Shown: positions 1-7,813, counted from the first letter of the stretch. The stretch: DNA of 49,833 nt from a virus (IMGVR_UViG_3300021085_002851:1-49833), one strand, 5' to 3'. Numbers and translations are program-made. The notes: generated by a model not told the origin, from the letters alone.

Positions 1-11
1 AAACTAATGCA

Positions 12-509
12 ATGATGAAAGCTCATAATTTTTATCATCCTGATGCCAAAACAATTACTGAATTAGAAGGAGGAGACCCATCAAAGGGAATTCCAGCAGA
101 CCCACAGTATTATGATAAAGTAAAGGCCTTTTGGAAAGAAAAGGGAGTAGAGTTACCTGAGAATAAGGAAGATATTGATTTCAAACAAGAACCTTTCAAT
201 AAAACCTTAACTGTATATGTACAAGCTGGTAGAAGTAGAGGTGGTGCAAAAAGAAGAAGTAAAGGGCAAGACCACGAATATCTGATTGAAGAGTTTAAGA
301 AATTTAATTACTTTGGCAGTTCATTGGAAGATGATAAAAATCAAGAAGAAGTGATTGATGAAGCAAGAAAAGAAATGAACAAACAATTAGATACTAAAAG
401 AATAGAAATATTAAAAGCTCAATTATCAGACCCGAATATACAAGGTAAGAAAAGAGAAAATAGACAAAAAGAGTTGAACAAATTAGTATCTATTTATGGG
501 GAAGTATAG
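12..509 (+). CDS. hypothetical protein, probably the 3' part of a longer gene
   Basis: I do not recognise this product. The reading frame is open back to the left edge of the window (codons for Thr-Asn-Ala precede the two ATGs at 12 and 15), so it may be the C-terminal part of a longer protein. The visible 165 residues are hydrophilic, with a basic patch around residues 73-85 (GRSRGGAKRRSKG) and a highly charged, probably helical C-terminal half rich in Lys and Glu. No signal peptide or membrane segment. It is followed by a strong inverted repeat that may end its transcript. It could be a virion or assembly protein, but nothing in the sequence proves that. Confidence 0.55.
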   Translation: MMKAHNFYHPDAKTITELEGGDPSKGIPADPQYYDKVKAFWKEKGVELPENKEDIDFKQEPFNKTLTVYVQAGRSRGGAKRRSKGQDHEYLIEEFKKFNYFGSSLEDDKNQEEVIDEARKEMNKQLDTKRIEILKAQLSDPNIQGKKRENRQKELNKLVSIYGEV

Positions 510-554
510 AAATGTACATCCATGTATAACTCTAATTAGTGGTAATGTACATTT
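510..554. repeat. 10-bp inverted repeat, possible terminator or operator
   Basis: AAATGTACAT at 510-519 is the exact reverse complement of ATGTACATTT at 545-554, with a 25-base loop. Each arm contains the self-palindrome ATGTACAT. It starts just after the TAG of the preceding gene and ends about 35 bases before a putative promoter. It could act as a transcript-end hairpin for the upstream gene or as a paired protein-binding site. There is no clear T-run after the second arm, so a classic intrinsic terminator is not certain. Confidence 0.5.
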
Positions 555-586
555 GTAGTGTATTTTCAATCTTTGAAAAAATCTTA

Positions 587-600
587 TTATATTTATATGT
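587..600 (+). promoter_or_regulatory. putative promoter, TATATTTATA class
   Basis: TTATATTTATATGT. The core TATATTTATA recurs at about 1702, 4457, 32303 and 45479, always between genes. Here it lies about 28 bases before the ATG at 626. The sequence differs from the CTTG-N20-TATATTTR class seen elsewhere in the window. Function as a promoter is inferred from position and recurrence. Confidence 0.4.
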
Positions 601-625
601 GAACATATAATTGATAGGAAGATTA

Positions 626-1027
626 ATGCAAACACAGTTACTCTGTACATTTACAACTAAAGAGAAACTTCAAAATACCCTACAACTTATTAGAGAAACT
701 TACCATATAGTTTATAACTATATTTACGTTCTTCAGAATAAGGGTAATTTGGAAGAACTTTTTATTACATACAATATAGATACCAGCCATAAACCAGATA
801 AGCCAATGGATGATACTATATTAGTACATCGTAAAAAACAAAGTAATACACTTTATACCATTAACGCTCTAAACGAATTGGTAAAAGAAGAAAATGGTGG
901 TGTATTAGATAAAACATTTACTATCGATTGGGATAAATTCAAAAACTCAATTATAGTAACAAACGTAGAGGGAACAAAAAAAATCTCTACAAGAATTTTT
1001 GAAATTATAGAGTTTAACAATCTTTAA
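626..1027 (+). CDS. conserved-type phage hypothetical protein
   Basis: A 133-residue protein starting MQTQLLCTFT. An in-frame TTG at 611 would add five residues, but ATG 626 is preceded by AGGAAG at 616-621 at good spacing, so I prefer 626. The N-terminal part looks alpha/beta and the C-terminus contains a short strand-rich stretch (SIIVTNVEG). I cannot name a family. No signal peptide or membrane segment. It is followed after 10 bases by a 2OG oxygenase gene, so the two are probably co-transcribed. Confidence 0.6.
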   Translation: MQTQLLCTFTTKEKLQNTLQLIRETYHIVYNYIYVLQNKGNLEELFITYNIDTSHKPDKPMDDTILVHRKKQSNTLYTINALNELVKEENGGVLDKTFTIDWDKFKNSIIVTNVEGTKKISTRIFEIIEFNNL

Positions 1028-1037
1028 CTTAAGTTAT

Positions 1038-1661
1038 ATGCTTGAAGGTATTCATGTTTTTGATGATGTTATATCATTAGAAAAGCAAAATTTATTAGAA
1101 TCTTACTTTACTAAACACCCAGCATTCGAATATGGGAATAATTTACAAAACCTAAAAGGTATTGATGATACAATTATATTTCCACAATGGGTATTCCCCA
1201 AAAGAAAAAGTGATACATTCCCAAATAATATTAATGTTATATTACTTGAAATATCTTCAAACATCTTATCCAAACTTGGATTAAGTAAATCAATTAATTG
1301 GAGAATTAAAATAAACAAACTATGTTATTTAGATACACCTAAACATAATCAAGATTATGCTATACACCTTGATAGAGAAGAAGAGCATTTTTCTTTAGTG
1401 TACTACATAAATGACTCTGATGGTGATACTTCATTTTTTGAATTAAACGATAGTTATAATATAGATGATTGGGAAGATGCTTTGAGAAACAAAGACTTTG
1501 ATTGTTTCAAAAAAATTCAAACAAGTTCACCAAAGAAAGGTAGAGCAGTCATATTTGATGGAAAAACTCTTCATAGGTCAACGTATCCATCTAGTATAGA
1601 TAGATATGTAGTAAATATGAACTTTAACTACAATAATAAGGAAAATAAAAAATTATTTTGA
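1038..1661 (+). CDS. 2OG-Fe(II) oxygenase
   Basis: A 207-residue protein with the signature of the 2-oxoglutarate/Fe(II) dioxygenase fold (prolyl-4-hydroxylase-like). The iron-binding triad is visible as H110-x-D112 (AIHLD) and H179 (GKTLHRST), with R189 ten residues on as the likely 2-oxoglutarate anchor. The region between them (LVYYINDSDGDTSFFE) is the usual beta-sheet core with the GGxxxF-like turn. Such enzymes hydroxylate protein side chains, small molecules or nucleobases; the substrate here is unknown. It precedes the Hint-domain protein gene and follows an unknown small gene. A second, different member lies at 30710. Confidence 0.8.
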   Translation: MLEGIHVFDDVISLEKQNLLESYFTKHPAFEYGNNLQNLKGIDDTIIFPQWVFPKRKSDTFPNNINVILLEISSNILSKLGLSKSINWRIKINKLCYLDTPKHNQDYAIHLDREEEHFSLVYYINDSDGDTSFFELNDSYNIDDWEDALRNKDFDCFKKIQTSSPKKGRAVIFDGKTLHRSTYPSSIDRYVVNMNFNYNNKENKKLF

Positions 1662-1697
1662 TATGTATTATAGTCATGATTACTTTATTTTAATTTT

Positions 1698-1714
1698 GAT
1701 AATATTTATATGTA
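1698..1714 (+). promoter_or_regulatory. putative promoter, TATATTTATA class
   Basis: GATAATATTTATATGTA, about 25 bases before ATG 1739. It matches the AT-rich motif seen at 587, 4455, 32301 and 45479. If it is a promoter, it would drive the Hint protein gene. The downstream bases ACACAGTAAATAAGG resemble the start-site region of the other promoter class. Confidence 0.4.
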
Positions 1715-1738
1715 CACAGTAAATAAGGAAAAACTAGT

Positions 1739-3667
1739 ATGAGAGGAACAATAATTGGAAGTGATTATATCTTTGATGGAACTGATGCTAAAGTTCTAGA
1801 GATAAACACAAACACCGGAATATTCAACCAAGGGTTACAATATCTAGATATAGACCCATTCTTTGACTTCTTAGAAGCAAACAATATAACAACTTTAGAG
1901 TTCATTTATAATGAAAGTATTACACCCGCAACTGGTATTTATAACCAAGGTTTTAATGGTTTACTTGCATCTGAATGTGAAACAAGAAGCATTACTTTTG
2001 TTCAACATGAAGTACAAGCTAGTGCAATCACAATACCATCAGTAACAGATGCGGATGATAAATTCATTTTAAGACATGCTTATGATGTATCAGCTATTGT
2101 TGATTCAACATATTGTGCTGATAAACTTGAATTTTTAGAATTGATGAGTGGTTCTGATGCACTCCCAAAAACATATGTTTCTTCATCTGATTTCTTATAC
2201 GATACGTTAGATACAATTGATACATCTGTAACAGATGCACCTAACCTTATTGAAAAGGCTAGATATCCAAATTATGATTTATCATTATATCCAAAATTAT
2301 ATGGATTTACCGATTCAGCTGACTTAGCTTCTAAAAAAGCAGATATTACTAGTAATGATTTCTTTATTCAAGAATATATCACAGGTGATAATAATGTGGT
2401 AAATGATAGAATTACTGTAATTAGAAGTTTAGATATTATACATGGAGCTAATTTAGATATTATAAACTTAGGTTCATACAGAAACTCTTCTGTTTTACCA
2501 TTATCCCATGATAGTTCAAATTTTAGATTAAGAATTGGTGAAGAAGGATTAGAATCTAGTTCATTGAGTTCTTACACAAGGTTTAAGTATCTTAATAAAT
2601 ACTCTGGTAAACAAACCCTTCAATATCACACAGATGCAGAATCTGATATTTTAATACCTAATAATCTAACAACTAATGTTGAAAATTTAGAAATAAGTTC
2701 ATCAATAGTAGCACCTAGATTCCAATTAGTAACTGGTTCTGAATATAGTGGTGAACCTAGTGATGACTATCAAGAACATCAAGGTACTTTAGCATTAACA
2801 ACTTCTTCTCTTTCATATGAAACATCCTCGGTAGTAAGTATAATTTCGGAAAGTGTAGAAGATTTATTTGTTAGAGTAACACTTAATGATGGAACTTCTT
2901 TTGATGATGCACCTGAAAATGAAATTTATACCGTAATATCAGGTTCAAATGATATAACAAGATTTGAATTTATTAATAAATTGTTGGTAGGTGATAAGAT
3001 TGTATATTTTGAAAGTGGTTCTAGTAATCATGTAACAAAAGAAATTAGTTCCTTAGATATAGTTTATAAAGATAACTTTTACATCTATTCCGTGGATATT
3101 GAACCATATGATTATTTCTTAGTTGATTCGAAAAACGGAGATGGTTTGTTCTCAATTCATCACAATATGTGTAACTACTGTTATACAACTTGGGCACCAT
3201 GTGGTAACTATTATTGTGATAATAACTGTTCAACTTGTGGTGGATGTTTTATTGCAGGAACTAAAGTAACTTTGGCAGATGGAAGTGAAATGAACATAGA
3301 GGAAATAGAACCTGGCCAGATGGTTAAAACATTTGATACTGATGAATTAGTAGTTTCAGAGGGATTTGTGGGTGATGTTCAAGAAATAACACAAAATAAG
3401 CTAGTTAAAATAACATTATCTAATGACCATGTTATTACAACTACTACTGAACATCCATTCTATGTAACCAATAGAGAACACGAAGGATGGTGGACTATAG
3501 CAGAAGATATTAACGTAGATGATGACTTTCTAAAACTTGATGGTAGTAAAATATCTGTATCTAACATAGAAATAATTGAAGAATCGGCAACAGTATATAA
3601 CTTAGTAGCCGTTTCAGATTTCAATAACTTTTTCGTAGATGGAATATTAGTACATAATAAAAAATAA
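1739..3667 (+). CDS. large protein with C-terminal Hint (hedgehog/intein) domain
   Basis: 642 residues. From C503 (CFIAGTKVTL) to the end (LVHNKK) it is a complete Hint domain: nucleophile Cys at block A, TxxH-type block B (TTTTEHPFYV, His about 572) and a terminal HN pair at 639-640. Only two Lys follow, with no +1 Cys/Ser/Thr, so autocleavage rather than protein splicing is expected (bacterial intein-like type). Directly before it lies a Cys-rich stretch with eight Cys in about 26 residues (CNYC, CSTCGG). The N-terminal 250 residues carry ATP-grasp-like phrases (KVLEINTNTG near residue 20, then FIQEYITGD near 210) in an order that would suit a permuted fold; this is tentative. The middle is Ser/Thr-rich and beta-like. 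Probably a virion or secreted self-processing protein. Confidence 0.8.
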   Translation: MRGTIIGSDYIFDGTDAKVLEINTNTGIFNQGLQYLDIDPFFDFLEANNITTLEFIYNESITPATGIYNQGFNGLLASECETRSITFVQHEVQASAITIPSVTDADDKFILRHAYDVSAIVDSTYCADKLEFLELMSGSDALPKTYVSSSDFLYDTLDTIDTSVTDAPNLIEKARYPNYDLSLYPKLYGFTDSADLASKKADITSNDFFIQEYITGDNNVVNDRITVIRSLDIIHGANLDIINLGSYRNSSVLPLSHDSSNFRLRIGEEGLESSSLSSYTRFKYLNKYSGKQTLQYHTDAESDILIPNNLTTNVENLEISSSIVAPRFQLVTGSEYSGEPSDDYQEHQGTLALTTSSLSYETSSVVSIISESVEDLFVRVTLNDGTSFDDAPENEIYTVISGSNDITRFEFINKLLVGDKIVYFESGSSNHVTKEISSLDIVYKDNFYIYSVDIEPYDYFLVDSKNGDGLFSIHHNMCNYCYTTWAPCGNYYCDNNCSTCGGCFIAGTKVTLADGSEMNIEEIEPGQMVKTFDTDELVVSEGFVGDVQEITQNKLVKITLSNDHVITTTTEHPFYVTNREHEGWWTIAEDINVDDDFLKLDGSKISVSNIEIIEESATVYNLVAVSDFNNFFVDGILVHNKK

Positions 3668-3679
3668 AAAGGAATAAAC

Positions 3680-3814
3680 ATGGGAAATATAGCACCAAGA
3701 ATAGATAACGATATTATATCAACACAGATAACAGAAACATCTGCGGATGAAAAAACAAAGATAGCAACTATCTTCGCAGATATAGTTCAAAGAATAAAAG
3801 ACGCAAATTCATAA
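3680..3814 (+). CDS. small hypothetical protein (44 aa)
   Basis: ATG at 3680 opens 44 codons ending TAA 3812-3814 (starts MGNIAPRIDND, ends VQRIKDANS). AAAAAGGAA lies 6 bases or so upstream as a ribosome site, and the gene starts 12 bases after the Hint protein stop, so it is probably translated from the same mRNA. The peptide is soluble and amphipathic-helical in its second half. No family recognised. Confidence 0.6.
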   Translation: MGNIAPRIDNDIISTQITETSADEKTKIATIFADIVQRIKDANS

Positions 3815-3830
3815 AATTTTTTATTTTTTG

Positions 3831-3862
3831 CTTGGATTTGTGAAATATTTTTCGTATATTTG
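3831..3862 (+). promoter_or_regulatory. Bacteroidetes-type promoter for the gene at 3880
   Basis: CTTG at 3831-3834, 20 bases, then TATATTTG at 3855-3862, matching the Bacteroidetes housekeeping pattern (TTTG about -33, TAnnTTTG about -7). TTTTTCG precedes the -7 box. ATTTGTTACAAAT over 3858-3870 is an inverted repeat at the expected start site. The ATG is 17 bases downstream. Confidence 0.75.
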
Positions 3863-3879
3863 TTACAAATATTAATCTT

Positions 3880-4344
3880 ATGGCGAAAAAAAGCACAGAG
3901 ACTGGCACTACAACTCAAAAAAAAGTAGTAAAAAAACAAACTAGAAATCACAAGTTAAATTTTAAGGCACCTGATGAGGTTGAATACTCTGTAATCAAAT
4001 ACGATAATTCTGATATCGTAGAAGAAATGGAAAAACAATGGCCTGAAATGACAGATGAATTCAAAAGAATCATGTTTACTCAATATGAACTTTTCTGTAA
4101 AAAGCAGGCAAACTATGGACCAGATAATATATCAGTTGGTTCTGACTTGAAAACAAAAGCAGATATTAACATCTCTTTAACCGGTCTTTGGTTTAGGATG
4201 AATGATAAGATTCAAAGATTAAAACAAATGGTAGTACAAGGTAAGAAAGATGAGGTTGGAGAGGCAATCGAAGATTCATATCAAGACCTATCAGTTTATG
4301 GAATCATTGCTCAGATAGTTAGTAATGGTAAGTGGGCAAAATAA
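3880..4344 (+). CDS. DUF1599 / Nmad1-like protein
   Basis: 154 residues. After a Lys-rich tail (residues 1-28) the protein matches my memory of the DUF1599 family, renamed nucleotide modification associated domain 1: YELFCKKQANYGPDNI, then GLWFRMNDKIQRLKQ, then EDSYQDLSVYGIIAQ. It is all-helical, with conserved acidic and Asn/Arg positions. Members occur in Bacteroidetes and phages and have been linked by genome context to modified nucleotides; the reaction is unproven. It has its own promoter and another promoter follows it, so it may be a single-gene early unit next to the replication genes. Confidence 0.7.
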   Translation: MAKKSTETGTTTQKKVVKKQTRNHKLNFKAPDEVEYSVIKYDNSDIVEEMEKQWPEMTDEFKRIMFTQYELFCKKQANYGPDNISVGSDLKTKADINISLTGLWFRMNDKIQRLKQMVVQGKKDEVGEAIEDSYQDLSVYGIIAQIVSNGKWAK

Positions 4345-4355
4345 TTCACTTTTTG

Positions 4356-4387
4356 CTTGTATAATCAAAATATTTTTCGTATATTTA
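4356..4387 (+). promoter_or_regulatory. Bacteroidetes-type promoter upstream of the SSB gene
   Basis: CTTG 4356-4359, 20 bases, TATATTTA 4380-4387, then CATAGTAAA so that TTTAC-ATA-GTAAA (4383-4395) forms an inverted repeat at the start site. Unlike its siblings it lies far (about 158 bases) from the next start codon, with a hairpin and a second promoter-like motif in between. Confidence 0.7.
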
Positions 4388-4418
4388 CATAGTAAATTAA
4401 ATTAGCATATTGTTAATA

Positions 4419-4445
4419 AAAAACCAAAAAGATTCGGTGGTTTTT
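4419..4445 (+). terminator. hairpin, possible attenuator or terminator
   Basis: AAAAACC (4419-4425) pairs with GGTTTTT (4439-4445) around a 13-base loop. The second arm itself gives the T-run. It lies between the promoter at 4356-4387 and the AT motif at 4455, so it may stop or reduce readthrough from the first promoter before the SSB gene. The stem is A/T-heavy and therefore weak. Confidence 0.35.
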
Positions 4446-4454
4446 GAGGTTCTA

Positions 4455-4470
4455 TTATATTTATATATAC
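4455..4470 (+). promoter_or_regulatory. putative promoter, TATATTTATA class, SSB gene
   Basis: TTATATTTATATATAC, then ACCGAG. Same core as at 587, 1702, 32303 and 45479. It is 76 bases before the SSB ATG and would give the SSB gene a second, differently timed promoter. Confidence 0.4.
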
Positions 4471-4473
4471 ACC

Positions 4474-4545
4474 GAGTGTTAATAAGTTTATCACTCAAAA
4501 CTTAAACTTAAACAATTAAATTAATTAAAACTAAAAGGTAAAATT
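4474..4545 (+). promoter_or_regulatory. structured, A/T-rich 5' untranslated region of the SSB gene
   Basis: GAGTG (4474-4478) pairs with CACTC (4492-4496), extended after a T-T mismatch by TAA/TTA, giving a small hairpin at the likely 5' end of the mRNA. It is followed by about 45 bases without G that should be unstructured, ending in AAAAGGTAAAATT before the ATG. T4 gene 32 is known to repress its own translation by binding a 5' structured element and the adjoining unstructured leader. A similar autogenous operator here is inference. Confidence 0.4.
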
Positions 4546-5352
4546 ATGGCTTTAGACATTAACGCAATCAGAGGTAGACTGAACAAACTACAAAACACAC
4601 AAAGGAAATCAGACTCATTATGGAAACCAACACCTGGTAAGCACCAAGTGAGAATCGTTCCTTACAAATTCAATCAAGATAATCCTTTCATTGAATTGTA
4701 CTTTCACTACAACATTAACAACAAAACTTATTTATCACCACAATCATTTGGTAGACCAGACCCTATTGTAGAGTTTGCGGATAAACTAAAAAGAATGGGA
4801 GATAAAGAAGATTGGAAAGCGGCGAAGGCTATGGAGCCTAAGTTGAGAACTTTCGTACCTGTTGTTGTAAGAGGTGAAGAAGGTGAAGGAGTTAGATTTT
4901 GGGGATTTGGTAAAACTGTATATCAAGAAATCTTAGGTTACATTGCTGACCCTGATTATGGAGATATTACAGACCCTACAAGTGGTAGAGATTTAACAAT
5001 CGAGTACAAATCAGCTGAAGAAGCAGGTACTTCATATCCTACAACTACAATTAGAGTAAAACCAAGTGAAACTGCAGTTTCAGAAGATGCTACAAGAGCA
5101 ACTTCTTTTATAGAAACACAAACTGAAATTACAGATTTATATTCTGAATTATCTTATGATGAATTAAAATCAGTATTAGAAGGTTGGTTAAATCCAACTG
5201 CAGAAGGTGAATCTGAATCAAAAAATGAATCAGTATCCCAATCAACACTTTCAACTGAAACTAAAAGTGAACCAGTAGCTCAACCTACAACTTCAGATTC
5301 AAAGAAAACTGATGATGTGGCGGCTGCATTTGATGACTTATTTAACAACTAA
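4546..5352 (+). CDS. single-stranded DNA-binding protein, gp32-like
   Basis: 268 residues, close to T4 gp32 in plan: basic N-terminal arm (MALDINAIRGRLNKLQ), OB-fold core (QVRIVPYKFN, FIELYFHYNI, TYLSPQSFG, residues about 30-150), then a flexible Ser/Glu/Thr tail and an acidic end (DDVAAAFDDLFNN) of the kind that recruits replication partners. It coats single-stranded DNA during replication and recombination. Unlike T4 gp32, which binds zinc through three Cys and one His, this protein has no Cys at all, so the zinc site is absent. It is the first gene of the recombination/replication block and is followed 10 bases later by uvsX. Confidence 0.85.
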   Translation: MALDINAIRGRLNKLQNTQRKSDSLWKPTPGKHQVRIVPYKFNQDNPFIELYFHYNINNKTYLSPQSFGRPDPIVEFADKLKRMGDKEDWKAAKAMEPKLRTFVPVVVRGEEGEGVRFWGFGKTVYQEILGYIADPDYGDITDPTSGRDLTIEYKSAEEAGTSYPTTTIRVKPSETAVSEDATRATSFIETQTEITDLYSELSYDELKSVLEGWLNPTAEGESESKNESVSQSTLSTETKSEPVAQPTTSDSKKTDDVAAAFDDLFNN

Positions 5353-5362
5353 ACCAAACTAA

Positions 5363-6484
5363 ATGGCGAAAAAGAAAGCAAAAGAGCTTGACTTGGCAGA
5401 TATTCTGGCGGGTGAACTTAACAAACAATCCAAAGACCAAAAAGTTGCATTCTTCTTAAATGAAGATGAAGCTCCTACAAATGTAGAAGGGTGGATATCG
5501 ACTGGATGTGCTATGTTGGATGTGGCTATCTCCAATCGTCCTTATGGTGGTTTACCTGTTGGTAGAATAACAGAAGTTACAGGTTTGGAACAAAGTGGAA
5601 AATCATTACTATCGGCACACCTCCTTGCAGAAACACAAAAGCAAGGTGGTGTTGCTGTATTGATTGATACAGAAACTGCAGTAAGTAGAGAATTTTTAGA
5701 GGCAATCGGTGTTGACGTCTCTAAACTTCTTTATGTATCAGCAGATTCAGTTGAACAAATCTTTGATTTTACTGAAACTATCATTGAGAAAGTTAGAGAA
5801 ACATCTAAAGATAAAATTGTAACTATCGTAGTAGATTCAGTTGCAGCAGCATCAACCAAAACAGAACTAGCGGCTGATTATGGTAAAGATGGATATGCTA
5901 CTGATAAAGCTATTATTATCTCGAAGGCGATGAGAAAGATTACCAATATGATTGGTAGACAGAAAATCTCATTAGTATTCACTAACCAACTTAGACAAAA
6001 GATGAATGCCATGCCATTCGGTGACCCATGGACTACAAGTGGTGGAAAAGCTCTTGCTTTCCATGCATCTGTAAGATTGAGGTTGAAAGGTATGGGACAA
6101 ATCAAAATGAAGGTAAACGGCAACGATAAGGTTGTTGGAATCAAAGTTCGATGTCAAATAGTAAAGAACAGAATGGGCCCACCATTAAGAGCGGCTGATT
6201 TTGAAATTTACTTTGATAGAGGAATTGATAACTATGGTTCATGGCTAAAAGTTATGAAAGAAAACAAAATGGTAACCCAAAGTGGAGCTTGGTATAAGTA
6301 TGTTGATACTGAAACCGGTGAAGAGATTAAATTTCAATCTAAAGATTGGGTAGAACTTATGGAAGATAGAGAAGAAGTTCGAGAACAAATCTATAAAAAG
6401 ATTTGTGAAGAATCTATCTTACAGTATAAATCCGATACATTAGATATCGATAAAATGGAAATCGATACTGAAGTACCAGAATAA
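5363..6484 (+). CDS. uvsX: UvsX-like RecA recombinase
   Basis: 373 residues, RecA/UvsX family ATPase that forms presynaptic filaments on single-stranded DNA for strand exchange and recombination-dependent replication. Walker A is GLEQSGKS (residues 74-81); the catalytic-glutamate strand VLIDTE, the Walker B-like TIVVDSVAA and the L2-region FTNQLRQK are all in order. An acidic C-terminal tail is present. The gene lies just after the gp32-like SSB, its known partner, and 11 bases before the next gene, which suggests one operon. No intein or frameshift seen. Confidence 0.92.
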   Translation: MAKKKAKELDLADILAGELNKQSKDQKVAFFLNEDEAPTNVEGWISTGCAMLDVAISNRPYGGLPVGRITEVTGLEQSGKSLLSAHLLAETQKQGGVAVLIDTETAVSREFLEAIGVDVSKLLYVSADSVEQIFDFTETIIEKVRETSKDKIVTIVVDSVAAASTKTELAADYGKDGYATDKAIIISKAMRKITNMIGRQKISLVFTNQLRQKMNAMPFGDPWTTSGGKALAFHASVRLRLKGMGQIKMKVNGNDKVVGIKVRCQIVKNRMGPPLRAADFEIYFDRGIDNYGSWLKVMKENKMVTQSGAWYKYVDTETGEEIKFQSKDWVELMEDREEVREQIYKKICEESILQYKSDTLDIDKMEIDTEVPE

Positions 6485-6495
6485 ACTATAAAATT

Positions 6496-6729
6496 ATGAG
6501 CAAATTAATTATAATGTTGAGAAAATCTGCTGAGGCTGATAAAGCCAAAGCACTTTTATCTCTAGATTTATTAGATAAGAAGGCCGTTGGTATTGGAGAC
6601 CATTCGACAGAAGATTTTTATAAAAATGCTGAAGAGGCACTTTTATTATTAGCTGAATCTCAAGATAGATTAGAAGCAATAGATATCTACTTAAACGAAT
6701 CATCCAATAACAAAGAACTTCTTACATGA
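6496..6729 (+). CDS. small helical hypothetical protein
   Basis: 77 residues, starts MSKLIIMLRKS, mostly Leu/Ala/Glu helices, with no membrane segment. It sits between uvsX and the exonuclease gene and overlaps the latter's ATG by 4 bases (ATGA), so it is translationally coupled. Position would suit a small recombination accessory factor, but I see no motif for UvsY or any other known protein. Confidence 0.6.
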   Translation: MSKLIIMLRKSAEADKAKALLSLDLLDKKAVGIGDHSTEDFYKNAEEALLLLAESQDRLEAIDIYLNESSNNKELLT

Positions 6730-7781
6730 AAAAACTTTACAAAAACATATTAGAGTCAGTTGAGATTGACAGAACCCAAAATATCAATAGACACAAGAAT
6801 TCTCGTGTATTAATTATTGATGGGTTAAATACATTTATCAGATGTTGGTCATCCATTCCTACAATGAATGATGATGGTGACCATGTTGGTGGAGTGACTG
6901 GAGCATTGAAATCTATTGGATATGCAATCAGACAAACTCAACCGACTCGTGTAGTTGTAGTTTTTGATGGAAAGGGAGGTTCAACCTCTCGTAAAAAGAA
7001 ATTTGGTGGTTATAAAGCACAGAGAGATAAAAACAAACTCAGAGTAAATCGAGCATATGCTGATTTAATGAACGATGAGGATGAAAGAGAATCTATGAAA
7101 AGACAATTCGTTTGGTTAAACGAGATGTTAGATGGATTACCTCTCACAACTATGATATATGATGGTGTTGAAGCCGATGATATCATGGCTTATATAACCA
7201 CAAATCTTCTTAAAGAAGATGAACAAGCAGTACTAATGTCAACTGATAAGGATTTCCTTCAGTTAGTTGATGATACAACCATTGTTTGGTCACCTACCAA
7301 AAAGAAAATGTACAATAAATCTTTAGTAAAAGAAGAGTACGGAATAGAGTCAAAAAACCTTTTGTTATATAGAGTTCTAGATGGAGATAAATCAGATAAT
7401 ATACCTGGTGTTTATGGATGTGGAATCAAAACTTTAGTAAAGAGATTTCCTGAAATAACAGGTGAAGATACAATATCAGTAGATGATTTGTTAAACTTAG
7501 CAGAACAGAAGATAGAAGAAACAAAAGGAAAAATAAAAATATACAAAGATATTATAAATTCAAAAAATCAAATACTCCTTAATAGAGAATTAATGCAATT
7601 AGATGATGTTGATATATCAGGTACCATAAAAATGAATACCTTAGATAGATTCAATCAAGAAATCACACCACTTAGTAAAATGGATTTCATGAAACTTCTA
7701 TTAAAATATAAAGTTGTAAATAACTTTGGAGATATAAATGATTGGTTAAAAACCACTTTTGGAAATTTAATTACAAAATAA
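6726..7781 (+). CDS. 5'-3' exonuclease (T4 RNase H / FEN family)
   Basis: 351 residues. Metal-binding acidic residues of the FEN/PIN family are visible in order: D32 (LIIDGLN), VVVFDGKGGS with the basic RKKKFGGYKAQRD helical-arch region, VEADDIMAYI, STDKDFLQL, then the helix-3-turn-helix DGDKSDNIPGVYGCGIKT that binds duplex DNA. The enzyme removes RNA primers and flaps during lagging-strand synthesis, as T4 RNase H does. The C-terminal about 100 residues are charged and helical. It overlaps the previous gene by 4 bases and is followed by a promoter for the helicase gene. Confidence 0.88.
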   Translation: MKKLYKNILESVEIDRTQNINRHKNSRVLIIDGLNTFIRCWSSIPTMNDDGDHVGGVTGALKSIGYAIRQTQPTRVVVVFDGKGGSTSRKKKFGGYKAQRDKNKLRVNRAYADLMNDEDERESMKRQFVWLNEMLDGLPLTTMIYDGVEADDIMAYITTNLLKEDEQAVLMSTDKDFLQLVDDTTIVWSPTKKKMYNKSLVKEEYGIESKNLLLYRVLDGDKSDNIPGVYGCGIKTLVKRFPEITGEDTISVDDLLNLAEQKIEETKGKIKIYKDIINSKNQILLNRELMQLDDVDISGTIKMNTLDRFNQEITPLSKMDFMKLLLKYKVVNNFGDINDWLKTTFGNLITK

Positions 7782-7813
7782 TTTGGAAAATATAAATATT
7801 TTTCGTATATTTG
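7782..7813 (+). promoter_or_regulatory. Bacteroidetes-type promoter for the helicase gene
   Basis: TTTG 7782-7785 (the canonical -33), 20 bases, TATATTTG 7806-7813. The upstream box starts at the TAA of the exonuclease gene. ATG 7836 is 22 bases after the -7 box. This is the one member of the family without a clear inverted repeat at the start site. Confidence 0.75.

Noticed and set aside
3245-3667. A splicing intein
   Set aside because: The Hint domain reaches the protein's end with only KK after the final Asn and no Cys/Ser/Thr at +1, so there is no C-terminal extein to join.
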